Shown here: positions 9,305 to 16,939 of the stretch, one piece after another
Layout of the letters: the number at the start of each line of letters is the position of its first letter
How positions within the stretch are numbered: position 1 is the first letter of the stretch
DNA from: an uncultured Acetatifactor sp.
GTDB taxonomy: Bacteria > Bacillota > Clostridia > Lachnospirales > Lachnospiraceae
Reading direction: 5' to 3'
DNA: 30,531 nucleotides
Assembly (NCBI GenBank): GCA_910578215.1
Contig: CAJTPH010000031.1
Span: forward strand, 18,137-48,667
The notes under the pieces: model-generated
The model's input: the letters and a program-made list of their open reading frames with translations, nothing else
The model's database searches: none
What the model was told of the DNA's origin: nothing
Position numbers and translations under genes: made by a program

Positions 9305-10192
9305 ATGGCGGAGGCGATGATTCAGGCGGACGGTCTGGTAAAAATATATAAGTCAAAGCTGACGGAGGTATTGGCTCTGCAGGGTCTGGACCTTACCGTT
9401 GAGACCGGGGAGCTGACGGCGATCATCGGGAACAGCGGCAGCGGCAAGTCAACCTTTCTGAATATGATAGGGGGGCTTGACAAGCCCAGCGCGGGCGCGC
9501 TCTCCGTTGCGGGAAGCAATCTCTTTACCATGACGGAGAAGCAGCTGGTGCGGTATAAGCGCGACACGGTAGGGTTTGTCTGGCAGAACAACGGGCGAAA
9601 CCTGCTGCCCTATCTGACCGCGGTGCAGAATGTCATGCTGCCCATGAGGCTGTCCGGCAGGAGGAAAAAGAGAGCGAGGGCGCTGGAGCTCCTGGAGATG
9701 GTCGGCATGAGCCATCGGAAAAACAGCCGGCTGAATACCATGTCGGGAGGCGAGCAGCAGAGGATTGCAATTGCCATTGCGCTGGCCAACAGCCCGAAGC
9801 TTCTGCTTGCGGATGAGCCTACCGGAAGCGTGGATACCGCCACGGCAGACTATATATTCGACGTGTTTACGGAGCTGAACAAAAACGGGCAGACAATACT
9901 TATCGTCACCCACGACATAGCGCTTTCAAAAAAGGTCCGCAGAGTGGTGGCGATCAGGGACGGAAAGATAAGCAGCGAGCGCGTGCTGAAGGAGGCTTAT
10001 GCGGACCGTCTGAAGGAGGCCACCGTAAACTGGCGGGAGGAGGAGACCCAGGATGAGTATGCGATTCTCGACCGCGCTGGGCGCGTCCAGATCCCCAGGG
10101 AGCTGTTGAATTCATTGAAGCTGGACGGGAATAAGGTGAGGATTGAGATGAAGGACGGAAAGGTGATTTTAAGCGGCTCGGAGAAGAAATAG
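9305..10192 (+). CDS. ABC transporter ATP-binding protein with C-terminal AbrB/SpoVT-like domain
   Basis: This 295-residue protein carries a LolD-like ATPase in residues 1-225. It has Walker A GNSGSGKST, Q-loop VWQNN, signature MSGGEQQRIAIAIAL, Walker B LLLADEPTGSVDT and H-loop VTHD. In the signature helix the usual Arg of IARAL is Ile, a difference from the sister ATPase. Residues about 247-291 (YAILDRAGRVQIPRELLNSL, then a KVRIEMKDGKVIL strand) match the swapped-hairpin AbrB/MazE/SpoVT fold. That fold normally dimerises and binds DNA. The extra domain could hold the ATPase dimer together or let transporter state touch gene expression; the sequence does not decide. ATG 9305 directly follows the stop of the previous gene. 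It is the last gene of the operon. Confidence 0.85.
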   Translation: MAEAMIQADGLVKIYKSKLTEVLALQGLDLTVETGELTAIIGNSGSGKSTFLNMIGGLDKPSAGALSVAGSNLFTMTEKQLVRYKRDTVGFVWQNNGRNLLPYLTAVQNVMLPMRLSGRRKKRARALELLEMVGMSHRKNSRLNTMSGGEQQRIAIAIALANSPKLLLADEPTGSVDTATADYIFDVFTELNKNGQTILIVTHDIALSKKVRRVVAIRDGKISSERVLKEAYADRLKEATVNWREEETQDEYAILDRAGRVQIPRELLNSLKLDGNKVRIEMKDGKVILSGSEKK

Positions 10193-10251
10193 AGCAAAAA
10201 ACAACTAGAAAAAACGGGTGAAAAAATCAATAAATATCAATTTTTTGCGGA

Positions 10252-10280
10252 TTGCCCTCCCTACTGACAGAGCTTATAAT
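10252..10280 (+). promoter_or_regulatory. Sigma-A-like promoter of the propeller gene
   Basis: TTGCCC at 10252-10257 and a perfect TATAAT at 10275-10280 are separated by exactly 17 bases. Transcription would start near 10287, giving a leader of about 260 bases that contains the two structured repeats. Confidence 0.55.
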
Positions 10281-10306
10281 GAGGCTGTAAAGTCAGTAGG
10301 GAGGGC
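10254..10306 (+). promoter_or_regulatory. Perfect 15-bp inverted repeat flanking the -10 box (operator candidate)
   Basis: GCCCTCCCTACTGAC at 10254-10268 and its exact reverse complement at 10292-10306 enclose 23 bases that contain the TATAAT box. The left arm overlaps the -35 box and the right arm begins just after the expected start site. Arms flanking both sides of a promoter fit a repressor-binding site. A terminator is unlikely, since no T-run follows at once. Confidence 0.6.
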
Positions 10307-10314
10307 GTTTTAGA

Positions 10315-10407
10315 GCGTCCGAGAGCAGCTTTCAAGAGGGAATTAGCGAAGGAAAGAGAACAGACGCCAAAATGGCTTTACACTTTAGAGCTGTCGCGCA
10401 GCGACTT
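10315..10407 (+). repeat. Structured direct repeat, copy 1
   Basis: This 93-base copy starts GCGTCCGAGAGCAGCTTTC and ends at the hairpin GTCGC-GCA-GCGAC plus TT. It matches copy 2 almost base for base, but lacks 11 bases in the middle: AGAA stands where copy 2 has CTGACTCTCAGAGGT. The missing part is the 3' arm of the long stem, so copy 1 cannot form that stem alone. Its GACGCC (10363-10368) and ATGGCTT (10372-10378) can instead pair with AAGCCAT and GGCGTC (10418-10433) at the start of copy 2. Confidence 0.85.
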
Positions 10408-10428
10408 AAGACGCGTGAAGCCATGAAG

Positions 10429-10532
10429 GCGTCCGAGAGCAGCTTTCAAGAGGGAATTAACGAAGGAAAGCTGACTCTCAGAGGTCAGACGCCAAAATGG
10501 CTTTACACTTTAGAGCTGTCGCGCAGCGACTT
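10429..10532 (+). repeat. Structured direct repeat, copy 2 (full length)
   Basis: This 104-base copy contains a long imperfect hairpin. GAGAGCAGCTTTC (10435-10447) pairs with GAAAGCTG-A-CTCTC (10466-10479), 13 base pairs with one bulged A. An outer GGCGTC/GACGCC clamp (10428-10433 with 10488-10493) encloses it. A small GTCGC-GCA-GCGAC hairpin follows. The ribosome binding site of the propeller gene begins five bases after the repeat. The compact, multi-stem form suggests a dispersed repeat element or a leader RNA. Confidence 0.85.
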
Positions 10533-10547
10533 TAATAGGAGGTAAAT

Positions 10548-11645
10548 ATGGAATTGGAAATCAAAAAAATCTGCGAATACGAGGGGTCTACGCTGCTGGG
10601 AATGAACGGAGGGCAGCCGGAGAGCCCGGACGGCAGGTATCTGGTGTATGCCAGAAAACCGTCCCTGGCGGAAAGCCGGACGGAGCTTTGGATCTGCGAG
10701 AGAGACAAGAGCGGAGCCCTGATCAATCACAGAGAGGTGTTCGTGGTTTCCTGCGGCAATCACAACGGACCTTCGGCAACCTTTGTGGACAATGAGCATA
10801 TTGTCTTCAGGGACAGCATCAATAAGCTGTCGGCGTTCAGAATTTTCAACGTACATACGGGTGAAACAAAATACGGGCCCATATTTGCGAAGGAGAGTCA
10901 TTGTGCGGAAAACGGCTGGTATCCCTTCTCGATCTCCGAGAATTTTCTTGGGAAAAATCCGGATTATCCTGAGATCGACAAATGCGGAATCTATCTTCTG
11001 GAGCTTGCCACAGGGAAGGTGAAATGTGTGGCTGACAAGGAGAAGGTACTGAATATGGCGGTGGAGCATGGGTGTGTGCCCAACGAACACACCACATCCA
11101 TGAGCCATGTGCAGCTGAATCCTTCCGCAACCAGGGTCATGATGCGCCTCAGCGTGGACAACTGCCCGATTTTCGGTGCGTTGGGCTGTATCGATCTGGA
11201 GACCGGCAAAACCCATATGATTCTTGATAAGCCTGTGCATCAGCTGTGGTTTGACGATGACACTTACATGGCCACCAGGCAGTATCACGACGGCACAAGG
11301 ATAGAGATGGAGAGCAGCCGTATACAGCGCTTCACTCTGGACGGGGAGTGCCTGGAGACGCTGGGCGGAATCGGCAACCATATCGACGGCTCTCCCGACA
11401 GGGAGTATTATACGGGCGACAGGGCATATCCGGGTTATCCCGCAGACATTTTCCTCTACAAAAGAGGGCAGGTGGAACCCATAGCAACCTTCGGCGGCCA
11501 GAATTTCCAGGATATTGTCTGGAAGAAAAAGGTACATCCCAATCCCACATTTTCCAGGGACGGAAAGAGAATTTACTTTAACCATCCCGTCAGCGAGGAC
11601 AGAACAGAGAGCTGCTATGTTGAGATTGAGTCTTTATTGAAGTAG
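10548..11645 (+). CDS. Cytosolic beta-propeller protein, TolB / oligogalacturonate-lyase-like
   Basis: This 365-residue protein starts at ATG 10548 behind a perfect AGGAGG with a five-base spacer. It has no signal peptide or membrane segment. Repeated blade-like motifs are visible, such as SPDGRYLVYAR near the start, NPSATRVMMRL in the middle and SRDGKRIYFNHP near the end. These resemble WD40-like/TolB propeller blades and the blades of family-22 oligogalacturonate lyases. Several histidines (GNHNGPSA, EHTTSMSHVQLN, FNHP) lie where that family binds its metal, but I cannot confirm the active site. With YesU-like and GH2 genes further along, a role in pectin fragment breakdown is possible. A structural propeller without enzyme activity is the alternative. 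It stands alone between the structured leader and a GC hairpin. Confidence 0.6.
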   Translation: MELEIKKICEYEGSTLLGMNGGQPESPDGRYLVYARKPSLAESRTELWICERDKSGALINHREVFVVSCGNHNGPSATFVDNEHIVFRDSINKLSAFRIFNVHTGETKYGPIFAKESHCAENGWYPFSISENFLGKNPDYPEIDKCGIYLLELATGKVKCVADKEKVLNMAVEHGCVPNEHTTSMSHVQLNPSATRVMMRLSVDNCPIFGALGCIDLETGKTHMILDKPVHQLWFDDDTYMATRQYHDGTRIEMESSRIQRFTLDGECLETLGGIGNHIDGSPDREYYTGDRAYPGYPADIFLYKRGQVEPIATFGGQNFQDIVWKKKVHPNPTFSRDGKRIYFNHPVSEDRTESCYVEIESLLK

Positions 11646-11658
11646 AAGCGTTATTGAA

Positions 11659-11680
11659 CCCCCGCTGCCTGCGGCGGGGG
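11659..11680 (+). terminator. GC-rich hairpin after the propeller gene
   Basis: CCCCCGC at 11659-11665 pairs perfectly with GCGGGGG at 11674-11680 across an 8-base loop. The downstream sequence TATTGAATT has no real T-run, so termination may be partial or factor-assisted. It separates the propeller gene from the ABC/DUF1854 set. Confidence 0.5.
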
Positions 11681-11728
11681 TATTGAATTGTGCGCATGTC
11701 AGGGCACGCAAGAGGTGAAAAGGTGAAA

Positions 11729-14083
11729 ATGAAGTATGATAAACTGCCCGTGCAGGTCAATGCCTTTTTGAAGGAAAGAGGAATAGGGGAACAGGATATT
11801 CTCTACACAGCGCAGACGGATCTGAATGCGGAGGGCGCATTTGCGGACGGTTATCTGGTGCTTACGAGGAATGTGCTGGGAATAATTCTGGCGCCGGTTA
11901 TAGAGGGCAGGACCCACTATTTCAGAGGCAGCAGCTTCCTTACGGGAAAGGCAGACCTGACAGGGGATTTTGATTATGAGGAAGATACGGGAACGGGAGA
12001 GGAATGGACGGCACAGTTTGTGGCGCTTGACAAATTAGAGCGGCTTTGGATAGAAAACGGTGTGGGCTGTAATCTCCTGATCGGAAAATGGGAAGATAAG
12101 GAGCATTGTCTGACCATGTTTACCCATCTGCAGAAGCGCAGCCTGGCCAGGCTTGTACGGGGCATCGAGCAGATGAAGCGGGGAGGGACTCCGGATTTTG
12201 ACGCGGAGGCGGATGGATATTGTCCCAAATGCGGCAGAATGTACCCGGACAGGGAGCGAAGGGTCTGCCCCAACTGCATGGATAAGCGCAATGTGTTTTT
12301 CAGGGTGTTCGGGTATTTTAAACCATACAGAGTGAATTTTGTAATTATGATGGCGATAATTGTCGTCACGTCCCTGCTGAATCTGATATGGCCTTATTTA
12401 AACGGTAACATCCTATATAATAAGGTCCTGGCAAAGGACCCTGAATTTTTAAGCGGGCTGGGGCTTGGGGCCGACAGCTATGTGACGGCGCTTCTTGCCC
12501 TGGTGCTCGCAATGGTGGCTACCAAGCTTGTCTTGCTGGTGTTTCATATTCTGCAGGGTGTTCTGACCGCGCGGATGGTCATCGGTGTGGTCAGGGATCT
12601 GAAGCAGGATATATTCCGCAAGATGGGGCAGCTGTCCATCAGCTTTTACAGGAGCAGGCAGACCGGCGGTCTGATGACCAGGGTGCTCAGCGACGCCAGC
12701 CGTATTACGGGCTTTTTTGTGGATGATGCGCCGTATTTTCTTGTGCATGGTCTGACCATGATTGCCACGATCGTGGTGATGTTTGCCATGAATCCCTGGA
12801 TGGCATTGATCTCGGTGGTGATGCTGCCGGTTCTCTTTGGGCTGAACCGGTACCTGAGGCCCAGGATCTGGGTGATGTTCGGGCGGCGCCACAGGGCGGA
12901 GCGCTCCATGAACAGTCTGATCAACGACAATCTGACAGGCTCCCGTGTGGTGAAAAGCTTCGGCCAGGAGCGGAAGGAGATACAGCGTTTTGAGGGTTAT
13001 AGCAGGCGGCTGAAGGATTCGGAGATTGCCATTTCCTACAGGCAGAATTGGTTCCAGCTGGTGTACGGAGGCGCCAGGGAGCTTGCGTCCATGGCCATAT
13101 GGGCGCTGGGCGTCTATCTCATCATGCAGAGAACGGGAGATATGCAGCTGGGCACGCTGATTACCTTTGTGGGGTATGTGGGGCAGCTGCAGGGACCCAT
13201 GAACTTCTTTGCACGCATTCCCAACAGGTGGGCGGACAGCATGAACAGCGCCCAGCGTATCTTTGAGATTATCGACGCGGTGCCAGAGGTTCTGGAGGCG
13301 CAGAAGCCCAGACGCCTGGAGGAGCCCAGGGGCGATATAGAGCTTGACAATGTGACCTTTGGCTATGAGATAAACAGACCTGTGTTAAAGGATGTGAAGC
13401 TTCATATTCCGGCGGGAAGCATGGTGGGAATCGTGGGGCGCTCCGGGGCGGGTAAGACCACGCTGGTGAATCTGATCTCCAGGATGTATGATGTACAGGA
13501 GGGTGAGATCAGGCTTGACGGCATCCCCATCAAGGAGCTTGCGTTTACGGATTTGCGGAAGAATGTAGCGATGGTTTCCCAGGAGACTTATATTTTTATG
13601 GGGACCGTGGCGGAGAATATCGCCTATGCCAATCAGGAGGCCGGCCTTAAGGAGATCATGACGGCGGCAAAGCTTGCCGGCGCCCATGAGTTTATTATGA
13701 GGATGCCGGACGGCTATGATACCAGAATCGGCTCCTCCGGCAGGCAGCTCTCCGGCGGAGAGAGGCAGAGGATATCCATAGCAAGGGCAATCCTTGCCAA
13801 TCCGAAGATTTTGATTTTAGACGAGGCTACGGCCTCCGTGGACACGGAGACGGAGAGAGTGATCCAGAAGGCGTTGAATTATCTGGTGCAGGGCAGGACC
13901 ACGATTTCCATTGCCCACAGGCTGTCCACGCTGCGGGATGCGGATTACCTTGTGGTCATTGACCACGGGGAGGTGACGGAGCAGGGTACCCACGCGGAGC
14001 TGTTTGCATTGAAGGGAACCTATTACAAGCTTCAGGAACTGCAGACGAAGGCGCTGCAGCTGAAAGGAGAGATAGGAGGATGA
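11729..14083 (+). CDS. ABC exporter half-transporter with PH-like and zinc-ribbon N-terminus
   Basis: This protein has 784 residues against the usual ~580-600. Residues about 1-155 are mainly beta-strand-like (GYLVLTRNVLGIILAP) and resemble bacterial PH-like domains. A zinc ribbon follows, with CPKCG at 165/168 and CPNC at 180/183. The type-IV exporter membrane domain then begins with the FFRVFGYFKPYRVNFVIMM helix. The nucleotide-binding domain has Walker A GRSGAGKTT (~570), signature LSGGERQRISIARA (~674), Walker B LILDEATASVD (~698) and H-loop IAHR. ATG 11729 was chosen because AGGTGA sits just ahead and the upstream GTG 11690 adds an unlikely peptide; GTG 11723 is an alternative. A DUF1854 gene and a second exporter of the same design follow, so the pair is probably a heterodimer. 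Confidence 0.82.
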   Translation: MKYDKLPVQVNAFLKERGIGEQDILYTAQTDLNAEGAFADGYLVLTRNVLGIILAPVIEGRTHYFRGSSFLTGKADLTGDFDYEEDTGTGEEWTAQFVALDKLERLWIENGVGCNLLIGKWEDKEHCLTMFTHLQKRSLARLVRGIEQMKRGGTPDFDAEADGYCPKCGRMYPDRERRVCPNCMDKRNVFFRVFGYFKPYRVNFVIMMAIIVVTSLLNLIWPYLNGNILYNKVLAKDPEFLSGLGLGADSYVTALLALVLAMVATKLVLLVFHILQGVLTARMVIGVVRDLKQDIFRKMGQLSISFYRSRQTGGLMTRVLSDASRITGFFVDDAPYFLVHGLTMIATIVVMFAMNPWMALISVVMLPVLFGLNRYLRPRIWVMFGRRHRAERSMNSLINDNLTGSRVVKSFGQERKEIQRFEGYSRRLKDSEIAISYRQNWFQLVYGGARELASMAIWALGVYLIMQRTGDMQLGTLITFVGYVGQLQGPMNFFARIPNRWADSMNSAQRIFEIIDAVPEVLEAQKPRRLEEPRGDIELDNVTFGYEINRPVLKDVKLHIPAGSMVGIVGRSGAGKTTLVNLISRMYDVQEGEIRLDGIPIKELAFTDLRKNVAMVSQETYIFMGTVAENIAYANQEAGLKEIMTAAKLAGAHEFIMRMPDGYDTRIGSSGRQLSGGERQRISIARAILANPKILILDEATASVDTETERVIQKALNYLVQGRTTISIAHRLSTLRDADYLVVIDHGEVTEQGTHAELFALKGTYYKLQELQTKALQLKGEIGG

Positions 14084-14087
14084 GGAT

Positions 14088-14627
14088 ATGAGTGATTTTC
14101 AGCTGTCACAGATGGAAAAAGAGACGGAGGAAATGCTGCGCGTCAGATATCTGAACGACGAGAACGCGGTTTTCCGGAGGACGGGGACAGGTTTTTTAAG
14201 CCTGAAGATAGGGGAGGAATTTTATCCCAGAGTAGTTGTGGTCAGAATGTTTCCCTTCTCCGACAGGGACGAGTTTATCTCTGTCAGGACGGCGGAGGAG
14301 CGCTCCAGGGAGATAGGCATTGTGGAGAAAATGTCCGGGGTGAGCAGGGAAACGGCCGAGATGCTGGAGGAACAGCTGACACTGCGGTATTTTACGCCGG
14401 TGATTAAGAAAATAATCAAAATAAAGGACGAATACGGATTTGCATACTGGAATGTGGTCACGGACCATGGAGCGTGTAACTTTACGATCCGCATGGGCGG
14501 TAATTCTGTCATTCATTTATCGGATGCAAGGATTCTGATCATGGATATAGACGAGAATCGCTTTGAGATTCCCGACATCAATGAGCTGACGCCTGCGGAG
14601 CGCAAAAAACTGGATTTGTTTCTGTAA
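14088..14627 (+). CDS. DUF1854 family protein, ABC-exporter partner
   Basis: This 179-residue soluble protein has the DUF1854 pattern: FPFSDRDEFISVRTAEERSR, then EIGIVEKMSGVSRETAEMLEE, LRYFTPVIKKIIKIKDEYGF and ARILIMDIDENRFEIPDINEL. The family's biochemical role is unknown. Members are known to sit beside ABC exporters, including the cyanophycin-associated transporter clusters of proteobacteria. No cyanophycin gene is visible in this window. ATG 14088 follows AGGAGGA (14074-14080), which lies inside the end of the upstream exporter gene, so the two genes are tightly linked. The gene sits between the two half-transporters, which suggests that its product binds them, perhaps their N-terminal PH-like domains. 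Confidence 0.8.
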   Translation: MSDFQLSQMEKETEEMLRVRYLNDENAVFRRTGTGFLSLKIGEEFYPRVVVVRMFPFSDRDEFISVRTAEERSREIGIVEKMSGVSRETAEMLEEQLTLRYFTPVIKKIIKIKDEYGFAYWNVVTDHGACNFTIRMGGNSVIHLSDARILIMDIDENRFEIPDINELTPAERKKLDLFL

Positions 14628-14644
14628 AAGGGGCGGTTTACAAG

Positions 14645-16825
14645 GTGATATTATTATACGATTTATCAGAAGAAAACTTGGAGCTGTGCAGTCTGAAGCA
14701 GGGGGAGGAGATCTATTACTGCCTGCCTCTGGATATCGGTCTGAACGGCGATTATCAGTCGGATTCCTATGTGATAATGACTGACAGGCGCCTGCTGGTG
14801 CTTAGGGACAGGGCGCTTGCGGTGGATTTTCCCCTGGAGGAGTGCGACAGTATCCACAGCGAACCGCAGATTGCCTGCGGCATACTCTTTGTGAGACGGG
14901 CGGGAAAGGATGTTCTGCTGGGCAGATATACCGCAAAGCACCTGACAAGGTACTCTTATCTGGCGAGAGGAATGGTCATTTTAAAGAGCGGGCGCAGGGA
15001 CAGGGTGGTCAGCCATGAGTACGAAAAGAGCTGTCCCAAGTGCGGGCGGGCGCTGCCCGGAACCAGGGAGTGCCCTCACTGCAGCGGCAACAGGAAGAGT
15101 TTATTTAAGGATTATATGTCTATGGTCAAGCCCTATATGGGGCAGATGGGTGCGATTATCGTACTGATGTTTGTGTCTGCCGCCATCGGGCTGTTAAGCC
15201 CCATGGTGCAAAGATACCTGGTGGATGATCTGCTTATCGCGGAGGGTAAGACGTACAGGGATGCCCTTCCCTGTCTGGCGGCGATGCTTGTGCTTTCGCT
15301 GGGCGTCATATTTGTGAACACGGGAAAGAATTATATGTGTGCCAGGCTGGGCTCTTATATCAGCGAGGGGCTGAGGCGTCAGGTGTTTGAGAAGGTGCAG
15401 AAGCTTTCGCTTTCCTTTATCACGGACAGAAAGCCCGGAGAGCTGATGAACAGGATCGTGAGGGATACCAACAGAATCAAGGATTTCTGCAGCGAGGTAT
15501 TCTGCAATATGTTTACCATCGTCATATCCTTTATCTTTGTTTTGACCTATATGCTGACCATGAACTGGAGGCTTGCCATACTGGCCTTTATCTTTGTTCC
15601 GGTGTCGGTGGGGCTGTCCATCGGCTGGAGAAAAAAGATCCGCAGGCGTTTCCGCATGCAGGGCGTGAAGGACGACAAGCAGCACAGCCGGCTGCAGGAT
15701 GTGATTTCCGGCATGGCGGTGGTGAAGTCTTACGGTCAGGAGAATAAGGAGGCGGAGAGCTTTGACCGGGCGGCGGAGGAGTTTGCGGCGATCGAGCGGG
15801 CGAACGAGACGTTTTTTGCCATATTCTTTCCTGTATTGACCTTCCTGCTGGGGCTTGGAAGCTATCTTGTGACCTTTTTCGGAGGCAGGGCGACGCTTGC
15901 CGGGGAGATGACCGCAGGCGAGCTGATGCAGTTTATCACCTACTCGGGCATGCTGTACGGGTATGTGGGCTGGATCAGCAATATGCCCAGGCATTTGATG
16001 AACCTGATCACCAGCATGGAGCGCATTTCGGACGTGATGAACCAGGAGCTGACCATCTGTGACGGAGCCGACGCAGTGGATCTGGACATTAAGGGGGAGG
16101 TTGAGTTTCGGCATGCCTCCTTTGGCTATAAGTCCTATCAGCCCGTACTTGAGGATATCAGCCTTAAGGTCAACAGAGGTGAGATGATAGGTCTGGTGGG
16201 CGCCTCCGGAACCGGAAAGTCTACCCTGATTAACCTTATCATGCATTTGTATGAGATAGACGACGGAGAGATCCTGATAGACGGCGTGGATATCCGTAAT
16301 ATCCGGCTTGAAAAGTTCCACAGTCAGATAGGCGTGGTGCTGCAGGAGAACTTCCTGTTTGCGGGGACCATCTATAATAACATTCGCTTCGCGAAGCAGG
16401 ACGCCACCCACGAGGAGGTCGTCCGCGCCGCGAAAATGGCAAATGCCCACGACTTTATCTGCCAGACGCCGGACGGCTACAATACCTATGTGGGCGAGCA
16501 CGGCTATAATCTGTCCGGGGGCGAGAGACAGCGTATCGCTATTGCCAGGGCGATTTTGAGCAATCCACGGCTTTTGATTCTGGACGAAGCCACGGCGAGC
16601 CTTGACACGGAGAGCGAATATCTGATTCAGAAGGCGCTGGAACGCCTGACGGAGGGCCGGACCACCTTTGCAATCGCTCACCGCCTTTCCACTCTGAAGG
16701 ATGCGGACAGACTGGTGGTTATCGACGGGCATCACATTGCGGAGATGGGCAGTCATGACGAGCTGATGGCTCGGAAGGGAATTTACTATGGCCTGGTGCA
16801 GGCGCAGCTGCAGATGCAGGCATAG
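14645..16825 (+). CDS. Second ABC exporter half-transporter with PH-like and zinc-ribbon N-terminus
   Basis: This 726-residue protein starts at GTG 14645, because no ATG occurs before residue 45 and the N-terminal domain would otherwise be lost. AAAAGGGG lies about 11 bases upstream. Residues 1-120 resemble a bacterial PH-like domain (SYVIMTDRRLLVLRDRALAV). A zinc ribbon has CPKCG at 130/133 and CPHC at 143/146. A six-helix exporter domain and an ATPase follow, with Walker A GASGTGKST (~519), signature LSGGERQRIAIARA (~623), Walker B LILDEATASLD and H-loop IAHR. All catalytic residues are present, as in its partner at 11729, so both sites of the heterodimer could be active. A strong hairpin follows the stop. 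Confidence 0.85.
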   Translation: MILLYDLSEENLELCSLKQGEEIYYCLPLDIGLNGDYQSDSYVIMTDRRLLVLRDRALAVDFPLEECDSIHSEPQIACGILFVRRAGKDVLLGRYTAKHLTRYSYLARGMVILKSGRRDRVVSHEYEKSCPKCGRALPGTRECPHCSGNRKSLFKDYMSMVKPYMGQMGAIIVLMFVSAAIGLLSPMVQRYLVDDLLIAEGKTYRDALPCLAAMLVLSLGVIFVNTGKNYMCARLGSYISEGLRRQVFEKVQKLSLSFITDRKPGELMNRIVRDTNRIKDFCSEVFCNMFTIVISFIFVLTYMLTMNWRLAILAFIFVPVSVGLSIGWRKKIRRRFRMQGVKDDKQHSRLQDVISGMAVVKSYGQENKEAESFDRAAEEFAAIERANETFFAIFFPVLTFLLGLGSYLVTFFGGRATLAGEMTAGELMQFITYSGMLYGYVGWISNMPRHLMNLITSMERISDVMNQELTICDGADAVDLDIKGEVEFRHASFGYKSYQPVLEDISLKVNRGEMIGLVGASGTGKSTLINLIMHLYEIDDGEILIDGVDIRNIRLEKFHSQIGVVLQENFLFAGTIYNNIRFAKQDATHEEVVRAAKMANAHDFICQTPDGYNTYVGEHGYNLSGGERQRIAIARAILSNPRLLILDEATASLDTESEYLIQKALERLTEGRTTFAIAHRLSTLKDADRLVVIDGHHIAEMGSHDELMARKGIYYGLVQAQLQMQA

Positions 16826-16863
16826 GGCTGACGGTGCAGCCTTTCTCACAACGAAGAAGATAA

Positions 16864-16893
16864 AACGCCAGGCGAGCCTGTTCGCCTGGCGTT
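16864..16893 (+). terminator. Terminator hairpin between convergent genes
   Basis: AACGCCAGGCGA (16864-16875) and TCGCCTGGCGTT (16882-16893) form a perfect 12-bp stem with a six-base loop. The T content is modest on the plus strand (CTTCC). On the minus strand the stem is followed by a short T-run (TTTTATC). It lies 38 bases after the exporter stop and 47 bases from the end of the convergent AraC gene, so it can serve both. Confidence 0.75.
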
Positions 16894-16939
16894 CTTCCTG
16901 CCGTCTGCGCAGGTATTCATTCCTGCGGTGTGGTCTTAA

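Larger units (their letters stand above)
10193..10547 (+). other. Regulatory intergenic region with dyad promoter and structured repeats
   Basis: This stretch of 355 bases has no protein gene. In order it holds an A-rich start without a clear terminator, a promoter inside a perfect 15-bp inverted repeat (10252-10306), two copies of a structured repeat (10315-10407 and 10429-10532), and the AGGAGG ribosome binding site (10537-10542) of the propeller gene. Each element is listed separately. Confidence 0.8.

Noticed and set aside
10219..10247. A-tract/T-tract pair that might be a terminator after the ATPase genes
   Set aside because: Only weak AT pairing is possible with a long AT loop and no GC stem, so it would not be a stable terminator.
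10315..10532. CRISPR array or insertion-sequence ends
   Set aside because: There are only two long copies with a 21-base gap, no short regular spacers, no cas genes and no transposase nearby.
15194..16849. Minus-strand open frame of 551 codons opposite the second exporter
   Set aside because: The plus strand carries all ABC motifs. The antisense frame has no family similarity and no ribosome site.
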